Positions 1 through 11,464 of a DNA stretch of 64,000 nt are shown here, piece after piece; the first letter of the stretch is position 1, and the number at the start of each line of letters is the position of its first letter. Below the pieces are notes generated by a model. That model saw only the letters and a list, made by a program, of their open reading frames with translations. It was not told the DNA's origin and did not search any database. Origin of the DNA: Cristatella mucedo (taxonomy: Eukaryota; Bryozoa; Phylactolaemata; Cristatellidae); the NCBI GenBank assembly GCA_009760855.2, contig WPIO01000075.1, positions 299,501 through 363,500 on the forward strand, given 5' to 3'. A program made the translations under genes and the position numbers.

Positions 1-170
1 TAATAAATCCTAGCTGATTAAACAGCCTCTTCTTGTATAGCGACAGAAGAGCCTTTACGGCTATCACCACCGCCTGCAGTGGCGATAAAGAATCGCCCAC
101 CACGCAGGAATCAAACCCACGACCTCGGGACCGAGGTCGTGAAAGCAACCACCTTACCTAGTGTGCCATG
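1..170 (-). mobile_element. tRNA-derived SINE, family A
   Basis: On the minus strand this has a tRNA-like head with a Pol III B-box-like stretch (GGTTTGATTCC) and a self-complementary piece (GACCTCGG/CCGAGGTC). A body follows with the phrase AGGCTCTTCTGTCGCTATAC and an end in AGCTAGGATTTATTA. At least seven further copies lie in the window, the clearest at 38010-38185 and 45641-45819. The left end is cut by the window edge. Confidence 0.8.
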
Positions 171-241
171 CTAACAACACATTTCTGCATCGTCCTGTAC
201 ATCTCACGAATCGCCTGTATGTCTGCTTTAGCGCCACGCAC

Positions 242-382
242 CTCACTCAGCTTGGTTATCTCTTTGGGAACTTCCTGCAGATCGCATTGTCCAAGGTTGA
301 GCTCTTTGAGAGAACCGAGGCTCAGGACGACCTCGGGAAAGGTTTTCAGCCAAGGGTTGTTGGAAAGGCAGAGCTTGCAAAG
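242..382 (-). CDS. leucine-rich-repeat protein, third visible exon
   Basis: On the minus strand an acceptor (TTGCAG at 388-383) opens a 141-base, 47-codon phase-0 exon, closed by the donor GTGCGT. Its peptide has clear leucine-rich-repeat spacing (LSNNPWLKTFPEVV, then LKELNLGQCDLQEVPKEI). It joins in frame to the exon at 1194-1406. Since a donor follows, the gene must continue beyond the left edge. LRR proteins of this plain type are usually cytoplasmic scaffolds; I do not recognise the orthologue. Confidence 0.65.
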
Positions 383-539
383 CTGCAACATGCAAAATGT
401 GCGCAGCATGGCTGCTGCAGACAATCCGGGACATCTAGTGCAGTTAGGCCAACTCTGGCCTATGCATGATGGCGATGGCATGCACTCAAAATGAAAAAAT
501 GTTGATTTCAAAGAGAATACCAAAACTAATAATAATACG

Positions 540-910
540 TTTGTACAGTGCCCTCCGAGAACTTAAACTCTTTATTTGCACATCACATGTGCTGTAAAGG
601 TAGCAAACGTCAGTCACGGCATTCGTGACTTGACCACATTTAAGAAAGCTAACAACACTCCTACTTTTCACAGCATTTAGTGGGTCCCTGTGATTCATCC
701 TTTGTGTGCTTATGTGTGCTAACACATGACCTGTGCACACTACCACTAGCCATCTTTGCATGGTGATCCAATACATGTCACCTCTAACCATTTTATCCTT
801 GTTGACATTATGCATGCTATTACTAACTTTAAGATGATGCTTACTTTACAGCATATGTAAAGTGCTTATAAAAAGGTTTATTTCTCAAGGGTGCTCGACA
901 AATGTTTTGT
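540..910. repeat. LINE/SINE 3'-tail fragments
   Basis: This lies in the intron between two LRR exons. It holds the tail block found in many places here, TTGTACAGTGCCCTCCGAGA on one side and AGCATTTAGTGGGTCCCTGT on the other. The second block is the 3' untranslated part of the second LINE family, also seen near 28120, 33240 and 36815. No gene is visible. Confidence 0.6.
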
Positions 911-1048
911 TATTATTGTTAATATTATTATTATTAGTTAACGTTGGGATTAGTTTTGGCACAAGAGGTTGCCCGTGAAAAGTCACATGCCCGAAGCAGC
1001 AACCATGATCGCCAGCCAGCGAGAGAGGCGGCCGAGGAGGAGGAGGAG

Positions 1049-1169
<121 letters not shown>

Positions 1170-1193
1170 CTCACGAGTGCGCTGCATGCTCAC

Positions 1194-1406
1194 CGACTTG
1201 ATGGAACTCAGTTCGGCCGGCAGGCGCTTGATGCCACACCCGGATGCTTGCAGCTCTTGGAGCTTGTCGAAGTTCTTGATTTCTTCGGTTATTTGCAATG
1301 CCGGGTTGTCCGACAGCTTCAGTATGCCGTACTTGGTAGCATTCTCTGGCTTCAGATCCTCTCGTGGAATCCTGTCCAGCTGCCTGTCGCTGAGGTCGAG
1401 CAGTCT
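1194..1406 (-). CDS. leucine-rich-repeat protein, second visible exon
   Basis: The exon is bounded by an acceptor (CTCTCAG) and a donor (GTGAGC) on the minus strand. It is 213 bases, exactly 71 codons, phase 0 at both ends. The peptide opens RLLDLSDRQLDRIPREDL and contains two to three LRR units, including LQELQASGCGIKRLPAEL. It joins in frame to 3567-3719 upstream and 242-382 downstream. Splicing is inferred from consensus and phase, with no transcript evidence. Confidence 0.7.
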
Positions 1407-1410
1407 CTGA

Positions 1411-1765
1411 GAGTGTTAAACAAATGTATCATCATCATTATTATTATTATTGTTGTTAGACTTAGCAGCTGACCTTGCAATCGAGCAGGAGCAGCAGGCA
1501 GCGATCAGCAGCAATCGACAATGCTCGTGCGTTTCGATTTGCATGAGCAGCAGGCAGCTACGATCGCCAGAGGCCAAGCCAGAATGCCAAATGTCCCTAA
1601 AATGCAGGTCACAACTTAATAGGCAGGCTGTTGCTCGTAGTCGCAATGAGGAGCTTTTTTCTTCCTCCTTGCAAGAAGGACGGAGGGGGAGCAGAAAAAG
1701 TCTCAGAGGTTCGAGAGTCGAGAATTTCAAGAAGCAAACAACATTGTGAGTAATGCAATGTAATG
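1411..1765. other. intron, no gene recognised
   Basis: Inferred intron sequence with a short ATT/TTG trinucleotide run near 1430-1458. I see no exon, RNA gene or named repeat. Confidence 0.5.
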
Positions 1766-2135
1766 TAATGTATCTCTGTCAGTAACTCCACAAAGTCATA
1801 AAGACCATGTGGGTGTTACGCAGGAGAGTTTTGTATAGCGCACTCACAGCCTAAGCGGCTTTCGGTACCCATTCGGTAGCCAACAGACTTCGTCTCACGC
1901 AACAAAGAGAAAGTGGGAAGCATAGCAGAGTCAGGAGAGCAGTTGAGGTAGTGAGTAGCATGGAAGTAGCAGTTCAGGACCGCTGAAAAAGATGTGCCAT
2001 AGTCGGCAGTTGGAGAGTAGATGTCGTTGCGTAAGAATTGTGGAAGCGAGTTCCACAGTCTAGGACCTGCAGAGCTAAAGCTTCTGTCGCCAACTGTCTT
2101 TAAGCGGAGGTATGGGACAGCTGTAGCCACTGCCT
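1766..2135 (-). mobile_element. L2/CR1-type LINE, 3' end of ORF2
   Basis: The minus strand encodes the C-terminus of a non-LTR reverse-transcriptase protein: the hallmark TVGDRSFSSAGPRLWNSLPQ, then LNCSPDSAMLPTF and ETKSVGYRM. A 3' untranslated tail ending near TGTAATGTAATGTATCTC follows. The same family lies at 32165-33110, 52085-53330, 56228-56590 and 61000-61180. This copy is truncated and inactive. Confidence 0.85.
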
Positions 2136-2139
2136 TGTG

Positions 2140-2915
<776 letters not shown>

Positions 2916-3566
2916 AGCAAAGTCGGAACATCCTACAGTTAGTTTAAAATTGCATTAAGGAACAGGTGCTTATAGACAAAACAACGGAAATTCAAAAAAC
3001 GCAGTCCATCAATAACATAAAAGGGAGAGCACCAGAGATTCGTAAGCATCACTGACTGGGCGACTGAAGGTCAGGCGTCCAAGGCTCTGAGTCCAATCGC
3101 TGGTGTATACACAAAGCTCACATTGAATTCAAACTTCTATTTCGGGCCATGACACACTGCCGACTTTTAAATCTATCACTGGCAAACGATCAAGTACAAA
3201 ACACTTTACTATAGTATTTCAGAATGGGTAAACGTGCTACCCATGACTGTGTGAACGCTATGGGTCGCTGGCATTGGCCAGAGCAGCCAGCCAATGCCAG
3301 CTTACTTAACTGGCTTGACTGGATGCACTGGCCAATCACGTGATCGCCGAGATGCTTCATCGGTTCGGTTTCTTACTTGCTCTATGCTCAGCAGCACACA
3401 TAGCTGACATAAACATGTTTTCAAGCAAGACCCACGTAATAGCATTGGCAATAAGAAACTACACTCGAAGTTGGCACTGACTCAACGTGCGATACAATAA
3501 TGAAAGAATCAGCTAACGAGTAGAAGCCTTAACAAAGGCTACTAGTCATCCTAGTGACATACTTAC

Positions 3567-3719
3567 ATTAGTTCTGGCCTTGCGAGAAGCCTTGCGAATA
3601 GAAAGCCAAAATGCTGGAGTGTCAAAAATGCTCAGCTTTTGCGAAAGTTCATCCAAAGAACGCCTCTTAACCTTTTCCATACTCTCTACTTCTCCACCCA
3701 AATCCATGGATATGGTAAC
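3567..3719 (-). CDS. leucine-rich-repeat protein, first visible exon
   Basis: The minus strand has a pyrimidine-rich tract and acceptor (TTTGAAG) followed by 153 bases, exactly 51 codons, closed by a perfect donor GTAAGT at 3566-3561. A methionine at 3707 could be the start, or the exon may be internal. The peptide is charged and helical, ends IRKASRKARTN, and splices in phase 0 to the LRR exon at 1194-1406. No repeat lies in this N-terminal part. Confidence 0.6.
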
Positions 3720-3779
3720 CTTCAAACATTGGAAAACAAGAAACTAAAATAACAGCACTGCTTTTTCCTAGAGGTAAAC

Positions 3780-4480
3780 CGACGAGGTACCCATGTCATG
3801 CAGCTACAGTCAGGTGACATGCAGGCACAAAATTCGCTGGATACAGTAACGCAAGCTAATCAAGCTGTCTGACGTCCAGCTGATTGTTACTTGGAATGTT
3901 CCCAAGTCTGGACGTCTGATGAGGCACTTGAGTGCACTTTTGGCTATTGTGCACCTTAAACCTTGGGTTCCAACTGCCCCAAAAAATGACCACTAATCTG
4001 CCCCGGGTGCGGCTTGCTAGCAGCAGGAGTTTGACAGCAGAAGCTGCCACCCTGTTTGTTGGTAGGTAGTTGGTAAGGAAGTTGGACTGCAGTCAGCAAA
4101 GAGTGACCACCTTTAAAAGCATGTAGGCGTGCACAATCCATAAAACATATCAGCTGGATCCGGGGCACGAACGATGCTATTTGGGGATGCCCACGATGTC
4201 AAGAGTCGGACATCTTCCTACAGTGACCAGCAAGGCAGGTACTCAGAGTCAATCTTGGCTGATCACGGTGGCAATTCTCCATGCAGCACAATGTCGCAAG
4301 AAACCATGCCCAACTTATGGACTATGTGCTTGAAAGGGTACGATAAATGAATTTTTACTGGCAAAGGCTGAACATATCAGTATCAGCTCTGCTCACATTC
4401 CTGCTCTTATTTTAATTATATTCCTCCATGTCCCTTTCATCAAGGTTTCGTTATAGTTTGCCTGGATAGGTCGGCAGTCT
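3780..4480. other. host non-coding sequence
   Basis: Upstream of the first visible LRR exon. I find no motif, RNA gene or convincing exon here. Confidence 0.35.
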
Positions 4481-4484
4481 CGTC

Positions 4485-4487
<3 letters not shown>

Positions 4488-4544
<57 letters not shown>
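4488..4544. repeat. (CT)n microsatellite
   Basis: A run of CT dinucleotide of nearly 60 bases with one CCC interruption. Confidence 0.95.
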
Positions 4545-4548
<4 letters not shown>

Positions 4549-4559
4549 TCTCATATTCT

Positions 4560-5433
4560 CATATCTACTAGCGCTCCGGAGCTGCTTAAGCGACTGCTAC
4601 TACCACCGCACCGGTATGCAGCTCTCTCCCGTTTGTCCGCGTATGATACAATACAGCCGTCTTCGTCAGCACCACAACTCGCTTGTGGGGGCTTCGTTGT
4701 TCGTCGCGCTGCCATCGCTCACCCAAGTCCCTACATTACCAACATATCTTCCTGGTGGGTATTATTTTGTCTGAGAACCTGCCAACGCACAGCCCTGCTG
4801 CTCATGATTCGGCTGAAATCCCCAAACTATCAAACTAAAAGTCATTTGCTAGCATACAACTACGCTAACTCTCAACTTTACTTATTAGGGCTAGTGGACT
4901 GGTTGGGAAGGCGATACTCAAGCTGCTGGAGATCCGTCAGGCTGCAGGCTGCTCGGCCAGGCTGCAGGTGCACACACAGCAGCAGGCAGCAGAAGTGCCG
5001 TTGCTGCTCATGCCCTGAGCACCTGCGAATGGCAAAACATTCAAAATACAAACAGGACATGGATCAAATAAGTACAGCCACCAACCTCTATTGTTAAGCT
5101 TCATCCATTGCAGGTTGAAAGTTGAGGCCAAACCGCCAGGCCGGCAGCAGTTGGGTGGATCAGGTGCGGTCAGCCGATGGGAAATCCCCTGCCCCCTAGG
5201 GATGCAGCCTAATATTGATGTTGTCACGTGATCGTCTAGCATCGTCAACGCGGCTCGTAAGCTCAATGGGGAACAATTGGGGGCGTTTCTCAATTGTGTA
5301 AATGCAATTCTAAACAAGCGTATAGTAAATATATTATTAGAACTTGAAAAATAATAGCATATAATTATCGTCTGACTCCAAGTGACAGAATTCTTACATT
5401 GAAATGCTGCCCTTTCACGTCTAAACGTCTCAA
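4560..5433. other. host flank left of the element
   Basis: Host-like composition, with open frames on both strands that look like chance. A possible small exon near 4880-5060 has no clear splice partners. The flank runs straight into the 5-bp target duplication. Confidence 0.35.
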
Positions 5434-5438
5434 TGCCT
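5434..5438. repeat. target-site duplication, left copy
   Basis: TGCCT directly abuts the left terminus AGTAGAT and recurs immediately after the right terminus at 27554-27558. Short 5-6-bp duplications are expected of DDE integrases of the retroviral and Maverick type. Confidence 0.8.
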
Positions 5439-5638
5439 AGTAGATATAAAATGAATGCCATGTAGCCTAGTGCTCGATCGAATGACGTCATCAATTAAAC
5501 TAATCGTCCTCCAATAAACAATCTCGCTTCCGCTCGATCGTTTCTCGTCGTCCGATTTACTTAATGGCTGCCGTCATTCTCGAGACCCTATCCTCCATAC
5601 CCTTCGTTTTATATCTACTAAGAGTTGTTTAGGTTGAT
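5439..5638 (+). repeat. left terminal inverted repeat with fold-back arms
   Basis: The outer arm (5439-5527) begins AGTAGATATAAAATG. It is followed by a 17-base spacer (5528-5544), a diverged inner arm (5545-5619) ending CGTTTTATATCTACT, and a 19-base unpaired segment (5620-5638). Outer arm, spacer and unpaired segment match the reverse complement of the right terminus closely. The inner arm has drifted and is about 14 bases shorter. The outer arm contains TGACGTCA, the palindromic ATF/CREB core. Confidence 0.88.
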
Positions 5639-5710
5639 GTGACTACATAAGAGTAAAAAATAGTTGCAATTAATTAAATATTTAAATAAATACATTTTCT
5701 ATCTTTATAT

Positions 5711-8700
5711 ATGTCTTAAAACATTGATTACTTTATGCAACGGGAGGGTGACAAATTTAGCGATCATGCATAACGTATTAGAGAAGAGGTAACAAATCGT
5801 ACACGTCTTCTTCAAAAATATCTATTCTCAAAAGACAGTTTAGATGCATTGATTGCAACTTTACGATCGCCAACAGCTATAAAACTAGATAATCCTATGG
5901 CTAAGAAAACCGTTAAGCCTAAAAGCGGATGGTCTTTCGATAGAGAATCCAAGAGGTTTATGAAAATACAAGAAATAGGTTGATTTTTAGCAAAATCTTC
6001 TTCTGATGGTAAATTCTTAGATTATGAATATATTGGACTGGAAAAGAACGTAATTGATTTTGATGTAATATATGATAAGATTGGAGCAGAACTGAAATTA
6101 TTAATTAAAGAATTACTTAAAAACAAGAGTGACTTAAAAAAAAAACTTGTTATTTCGCCTATTTTAGCTTCAGAAAGTGGTGCGTTTAATTACCAACCGT
6201 TTGCAGGAGTAAGTAATTAAAAAATAAATAGAGTTTCTGATATTGATAGAATAATCAGAATGCAATTTGCATCTTTTAAAAAGAAAGTAGAGGAATGGTT
6301 AGAAAGAGGTTCTAATTGGATTATAGCTAGCATTAATGCTATTTATGCAAAGTTTTCTTATTTTCGTCATAAATTTGGTGGTAGTTATTTACCAATGCCA
6401 GAAGGATTAGAAAAGAAGAGATCAACAATTAATATAAAGAATGAATCAGATAATCTTTGTGCTTTATGGTGTGTGTTAAGATTTCTTTATTGGAGAGATA
6501 ACCATCCAGAATCTACTGCTGATTTAAAAGCAATATTACATGAGAAATATTCACAGCATTTAAAGAGAATAGAAGAGTTGTTCAACGTTAAGGAAAATTA
6601 TCCTTCAAACGTATTAAACGTTGTTGACATTCCTCATTTAGTAGAATTATTTAACATAACTATTAATGTTCATGAATATGATAATAAAATTTTAACTCCA
6701 CTTATAGTAGTTGATGAAGAGAAAGAGACGCATTGGGATCTTCTTTTGTATAGTACACCAAATAAAAACAACTTTTATTATATAATTTTAAAAAACTTCA
6801 ATGGTTTGTGCAGAAGTAGCAAAGGATATGGAGCACAGCTTACTTGTAAAAGATGTTTGTGTAGATATTACTCTAAAGATAAACTAGAATCACATGTTGA
6901 TGCTTGCAAACGTGGAAATGATGGTAAATCTAGAATAAGAATGCCAACTGCAGATAGTAAAAAAGGAGGTAAATGTTATTTTAAAGATTATGCTAAAACG
7001 TTATATTGTCCTTATGTAGCTTATGCAGATTTTGAATGTTTACTTACAAGCGTTAGAAAAACGGATATTGAAGATCTTACTAACCCAGACGGTACTTTTC
7101 AAAAGCATATTCCTTATTCATCTGCTTATTCTATTATTGATTATGAAGGAAAACAAAGAACATTTAAATTATTCAATGGTTCAAATAATGTTAGAGATCT
7201 AATAAAAAGTGTGTTAGAAGAAGTTGAAATAATAAAAAATGAAATGAAACCTATTCTTGATAAATACAATAAATTTGATTATAGTAATTTTAAGAAAGAA
7301 GAGTAAGATGATTTTGAAAATGCAACTGTTTGTCATATTTGCGATTCAGATTTAAATGGAGATACAGTTTTAGATCATTGTCATTTAACAGAAAAGTATA
7401 GGGGTGCTGCCCATAATGCTTGCAACTTAAATCTCAGCATTAAACCTAAGAAGTTTAAACTTCCAGTATTTAATCACAACTTAAAAGGTTACGATTCACA
7501 TTTATTAGTACAAGAGTTTCAAGATTAAAAGCTAGCTAAAAAAGTTATTGCCAATATCAGGGAGAAACATTTCAACATTGAAATTGTTTCACTTACTTTT
7601 AAAGACTCTTTACAAATGTTGCAAAAAGATTCAGCAGATCTTGTAAATAATATAGTTAAATCAGGAAAACCATTAGAACAAACAAGAAATTACTTTTTGA
7701 TGCTGGATGATAATGAATTCGATCTATTAAATGAAAAAGGTATATTGCCCTATGAGTATATAGACTCATTTTCAAGACTAGATGAAAAGTCGCTACCCCC
7801 AATTAAAAGTTTTTAAAGCACATTGAATGATACAAACATAAATGAAAAAGATTATGATCGTGTTAAGAAAGTTTGGGCATTGATGAAAAAAATAGATCCC
7901 AACACAGAAAATACATTAGGAAAGTACAGCGATATTTATCTAACAGGAGATGTCCTTCTACTGGCAGATGTATTTCAGCATTTTAGGCATTTGTCAAAGA
8001 AAATTGATGGTTTAGATCCTGCCAATTTCCTTACAGCACCAGGTTTAACTTGGTCTGCAGGTTTGAGATTTTCAAAGGTTAAACTAGATTTATTAACAAA
8101 CTTTGAACATTTTGACTTCTTTGAAAGTGTAATCAGAGGAGAAATAACACAAGCATCATGTAGATATATTAAAGCAAAAAATGAGATGGCTTCTTATTAT
8201 GATAGTACTAAAGAAAAGATTTGGTTACTTTATGTCGATGCAAATTCATTATATGCTACAGCAATGACACAACCACTTCCAATTTCTAATTTCAAGTTTT
8301 TAGATAGTAAGCAAATAAAAAAGTATACAACTAAAAAGACATTATCAATAAAAGAAGATGCTGAAACTGGTTATGCTTTTGAAGTAGATATGCGTTGTCC
8401 TGATGAATTACATGATATTTATTCTGATTACCCTATTCTACCAATTAGAAGAAAAGTAGATGTTGAAGAATACTCTGTTTATCAAAAGAAAACATTACTA
8501 AAAGACGATAAGAAAAAAAATAGATGATTGTGAAAGTAAAGTTGAAAAACTTATTGTTGATTTAGAACCAAAAGTTTAATATGTTATCCATTATAAAAAC
8601 CTACAACTTGCAATTGAAAGAGGATATGTATTAACGAAGATATATAGAGCAATGAGTTTTACACAAAGTGGATGGTCGAGTGGATATATAGTTAATAACA

Positions 8701-9839
8701 TTGAAAGAAGAAAAGTATCAAAGGATGACTTTGAAAAAGAATATTATAAACTCAAAAACAATGCATTCTTTGGAAAGACAATGGAAAATGTTAGAGAACG
8801 AGTAACACTGAATTGTTTGATCTAAAATATGATAAGGACGTTCTAGTTTCAGATAAAAGAGTAATGAGTGCAAGGTTTAAAGATAAAGGTTGTTTAATCG
8901 AGATTGAGTTGGAATTAAAACAACGAAAGCAGAGATCTGTCTTGATAAGCCTATTTATTTAGGTTTTAAAATTCTAGATATTTCAATATTAATAATGTAA
9001 GATTTCTATTATAACACAGTAAATGATTATTATAATGTTAAAGTAACACTTGGTTATACTGACACTGATTATTTGGTAATGCAAACAAATACTGATAATG
9101 TTTATAGAGACTTTGAAAATTATTTAGATTACCTAGATGTGTCTGGTTATCTTAAGAATCAAGATATATGGAAAGAAGAAGGAGCAGAAAAGATTATACC
9201 AGCTAGTAAGGGAATTCTAGGTAAATTCAAGGATGAAATATTTGAAAAATATTCAGTAGATCAAAAAAAAAGATTTTATTAAAGATGAGAAAGGTGATAT
9301 GCTTGAAAAATCAATTGTACTCAATGAGGGTGTTTTCTAAAGACCTAAACTCTATTCAATGCAAATAGCTATAAATAAAGAAATACTAATAGAAGTTAAA
9401 TCTGCAGTTAAAAAAGAAAACGGAACAAAGAAAGATGTAGTAAAAACGTTTTTGACACATTCTGATTAAGTTGGTTGTCTTAAAACTGGATATGATGTTT
9501 ATTGCAATCAATCAAGATTTCAATCTAGAAACCATCAAATTTATACTATAACACAATCTAAAAAAGCACTATCAGCATTTGACTCAAAAAAATATTGGTT
9601 AGACTGTGGAGTTCATAGTTACTCTTACGGTCTCTATAGAATAAAAGAGTCAGCAGGTCATTGTAAAACTTGTAATATTAGTATAGATGCTGAAAAGAAA
9701 GATTAAAAATACTAAAACAATACCAGTAAAGAAAGTTAGATGCTCAGATAAAAAGAAAAAGGAAGATGATAAAAAACTAGTTTCTATAAAGGAAGAGATA
9801 GAACTATACGAGCCAATGGAGAAATTAAATATATATTAA
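5711..9839 (+). pseudogene. protein-primed family-B DNA polymerase (Maverick type), disrupted
   Basis: This is the replicative polymerase of the element. The start at 5711 follows TTTATAT and keeps frame with everything downstream. In order: an N-terminal Maverick-specific region, a C2H2-like zinc motif near 6843-6911, exonuclease I (YADFECLL at 7022), an endonuclease VII-like zinc module (CHIC near 7333, DHCH near 7376), exonuclease II (KGYDSHLL), exonuclease III (YLTGDVLLLADVF), motif A (DANSLYATAM near 8238), motif B (KNNAFFGKTMEN), motif C (YTDTD near 9057) and KxY (RPKLYS). In-frame stops: TAA at 5717, 5771, 6218, 7304, 7526, 7814, 8577, 8998, 9338 and 9467, TGA at 5981. Frame shifts lie near 8510, 8810, 8925, 9270 and 9700, several in A-runs. 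Catalytic residues survive, but the gene is dead as read. Confidence 0.93.
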
Positions 9840-9863
9840 CAAAATTATTTTTACAATTATAGG

Positions 9864-10166
9864 ATGGATCCCAAAGAAAATTTTCAAGTTTCAGAAGTAG
9901 AAATTACAAGCTCTGATAGTGAATCTGAATATTCAGATGACTCAATCGATGATCCTGATTACGATCCAGCAATGGAAACTGAAATGGAATCTGAGTCTTA
10001 CGAGTCTGAAGCTTCCTCACACATGGATTCTGAATCCGATGAAGAGGTAGATCTAGAAGAACTTCTATTTGGTAAACATTACAAAGATATTACTGAAGAA
10101 GAAGCCAAATCATATGAAGAATTCCTTCAAGGATTAGTAGATGAATCTGGAGGTGAAGAGATTTAA
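9864..10166 (+). CDS. highly acidic 100-residue protein
   Basis: An uninterrupted 100-codon frame starting just after ATTATAGG, 24 bases downstream of the polymerase end. The middle is nearly all Asp, Glu and Ser (SDSESEYSDDSIDDPDYDP); the C-terminal third is less biased and may fold. Such acidic proteins can be histone or DNA mimics, or scaffolds for basic core proteins, but I recognise no family. It is one of three open genes left in the element. Confidence 0.7.
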   Translation: MDPKENFQVSEVEITSSDSESEYSDDSIDDPDYDPAMETEMESESYESEASSHMDSESDEEVDLEELLFGKHYKDITEEEAKSYEEFLQGLVDESGGEEI

Positions 10167-10203
10167 TTTCAATTAAATACAATTTTATTTTCATATATAG
10201 ATA

Positions 10204-10450
10204 ATGGATGTATCAAGAATTTAAAGTTGTGAACAATCTAGAGAAATGGCAATGAAAATCTGTCTTCAAAAACTTAAAGGACAAGATCAAAAAATAGTTA
10301 AACATTCACTTGATTAACTTATTCCAGATCAAGATAGTTCATATATTAAGTATTCTTATAGAAATATGTGACACATGTGATAAACTACTGGGGAGTCGTA
10401 GTAAGATCAATAAGATGCTTATAGAATAAAAAAAAACTCAAAAACACCAA
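10204..10450 (+). pseudogene. small element gene, first of a tandem pair, disrupted
   Basis: It starts at 10204 after TCATATATAGATA. Early stops (TAA at 10222 and about 10315) and a frame slip near 10365 break it. A second frame then carries EICDTCDKLLGSRSKI. That segment resembles LLQICDASDKIKENYLKI of the next gene, so the two look like diverged tandem duplicates. Function unknown. Confidence 0.5.
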
Positions 10451-10517
10451 AAACAAAACCAGGAGTGCAAATTAATTAGTTTTATATTTAGCAAATTTTT
10501 ATAATCATATATAGAAA

Positions 10518-10730
10518 ATGGAACAAGAAATTGAAAGAGTTTTAGAGTGTGATCACTCTAAACGAGCATTTCAGGAATTATTTCAACTAGATAAATTTAG
10601 TTCTGATTATTATGGTATTTATAAATCTATATTATAAATAGATAGAAAAACTATTGATACTCTTTTACAGATTTGTGATGCCTCTGATAAAATTAAAGAG
10701 AATTATCTTAAGATTGAAAAAAATATCTGA
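10518..10730 (+). pseudogene. small element gene, second of a tandem pair
   Basis: It starts at 10518 directly after CATATATAGAAA and ends at TGA 10728. There is a single in-frame TAA at 10635 in about 70 codons. The product would be a small helical protein with the LLQICDASDK motif shared with its upstream neighbour. Its 3' end overlaps the 3' end of the minus-strand fibre gene that runs towards it. Function unknown. Confidence 0.5.
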
Positions 10731-11463
10731 TTTACTCATAACAATGTGAAATTGTTGATTATCTACAATATTTTTTATTTCACTATCAGTCTTGTTAACT
10801 ATTGAGTATTCAAACATATAACTAATTTGATAAGTTTTAATAATATCAGCTGGATAATTTTTTATATTCATTAGACTAATAGCCATAGATGAATACACTG
10901 GCTTTTTTATATCTGATAATTTTGTTTAAATGTATTTTCCAGTACTAGAAGTAAAAAATTTTCGTGATGGATTTCATATGTTACTTACACTCTTTACGGT
11001 TTAATCTCCATAATACCCAATAAAACGAGCATTAGCAATAATATTAAAAAATACTGAAAATTTTCACACTTTCAATAAAAATTATGAAGGAACTTAATAG
11101 GAAAAAAATCAGTTGGTTGATAATTTGTAAAATAATGTTCATTTCTTCTCATTAACAATTTTCCAACGCTTATCTTTCCTTCTATTGTTAAAGGTCCACT
11201 ATATATATATCTACTTTTGTATTAAGATATTTTTTTGTTGCAATATCTCTTCCATTTACAGGATCTGATATTCTTATATACTTTTTTGAGTTTTCAGATA
11301 AATTACCAGTTATATGTTGATCAGAATTTTTTCTTAGATAATTGTTATCAGCAAATTATTCATTAACTGCTTCTAATGAATCAATTGTTTCTCAAACATT
11401 TGTTATTTTGTTAGAACCAAAATCTAATGTTCCATCCATTTGTAAATCTTTTCTACTAAGTAT
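10665..11463 (-). pseudogene. fibre-like repeat protein C, disrupted
   Basis: It probably starts near 11463 (ATG codons at 11439 and 11435) below a TATATAG box. The N-terminus has two units of the fibre repeat seen in its neighbours (SNKITNV...AVNE and RISDPVNGRDIATKKYL). The C-terminal part, reading on to about 10700, looks like a globular head. Stops include TGA within the first unit and TAA within AVNE, with several frameshifts between 10930 and 11250. Trimeric repeats of this type form attachment fibres in tailed phages; attachment here is inferred. Confidence 0.6.
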
Positions 11464-11464
11464 T

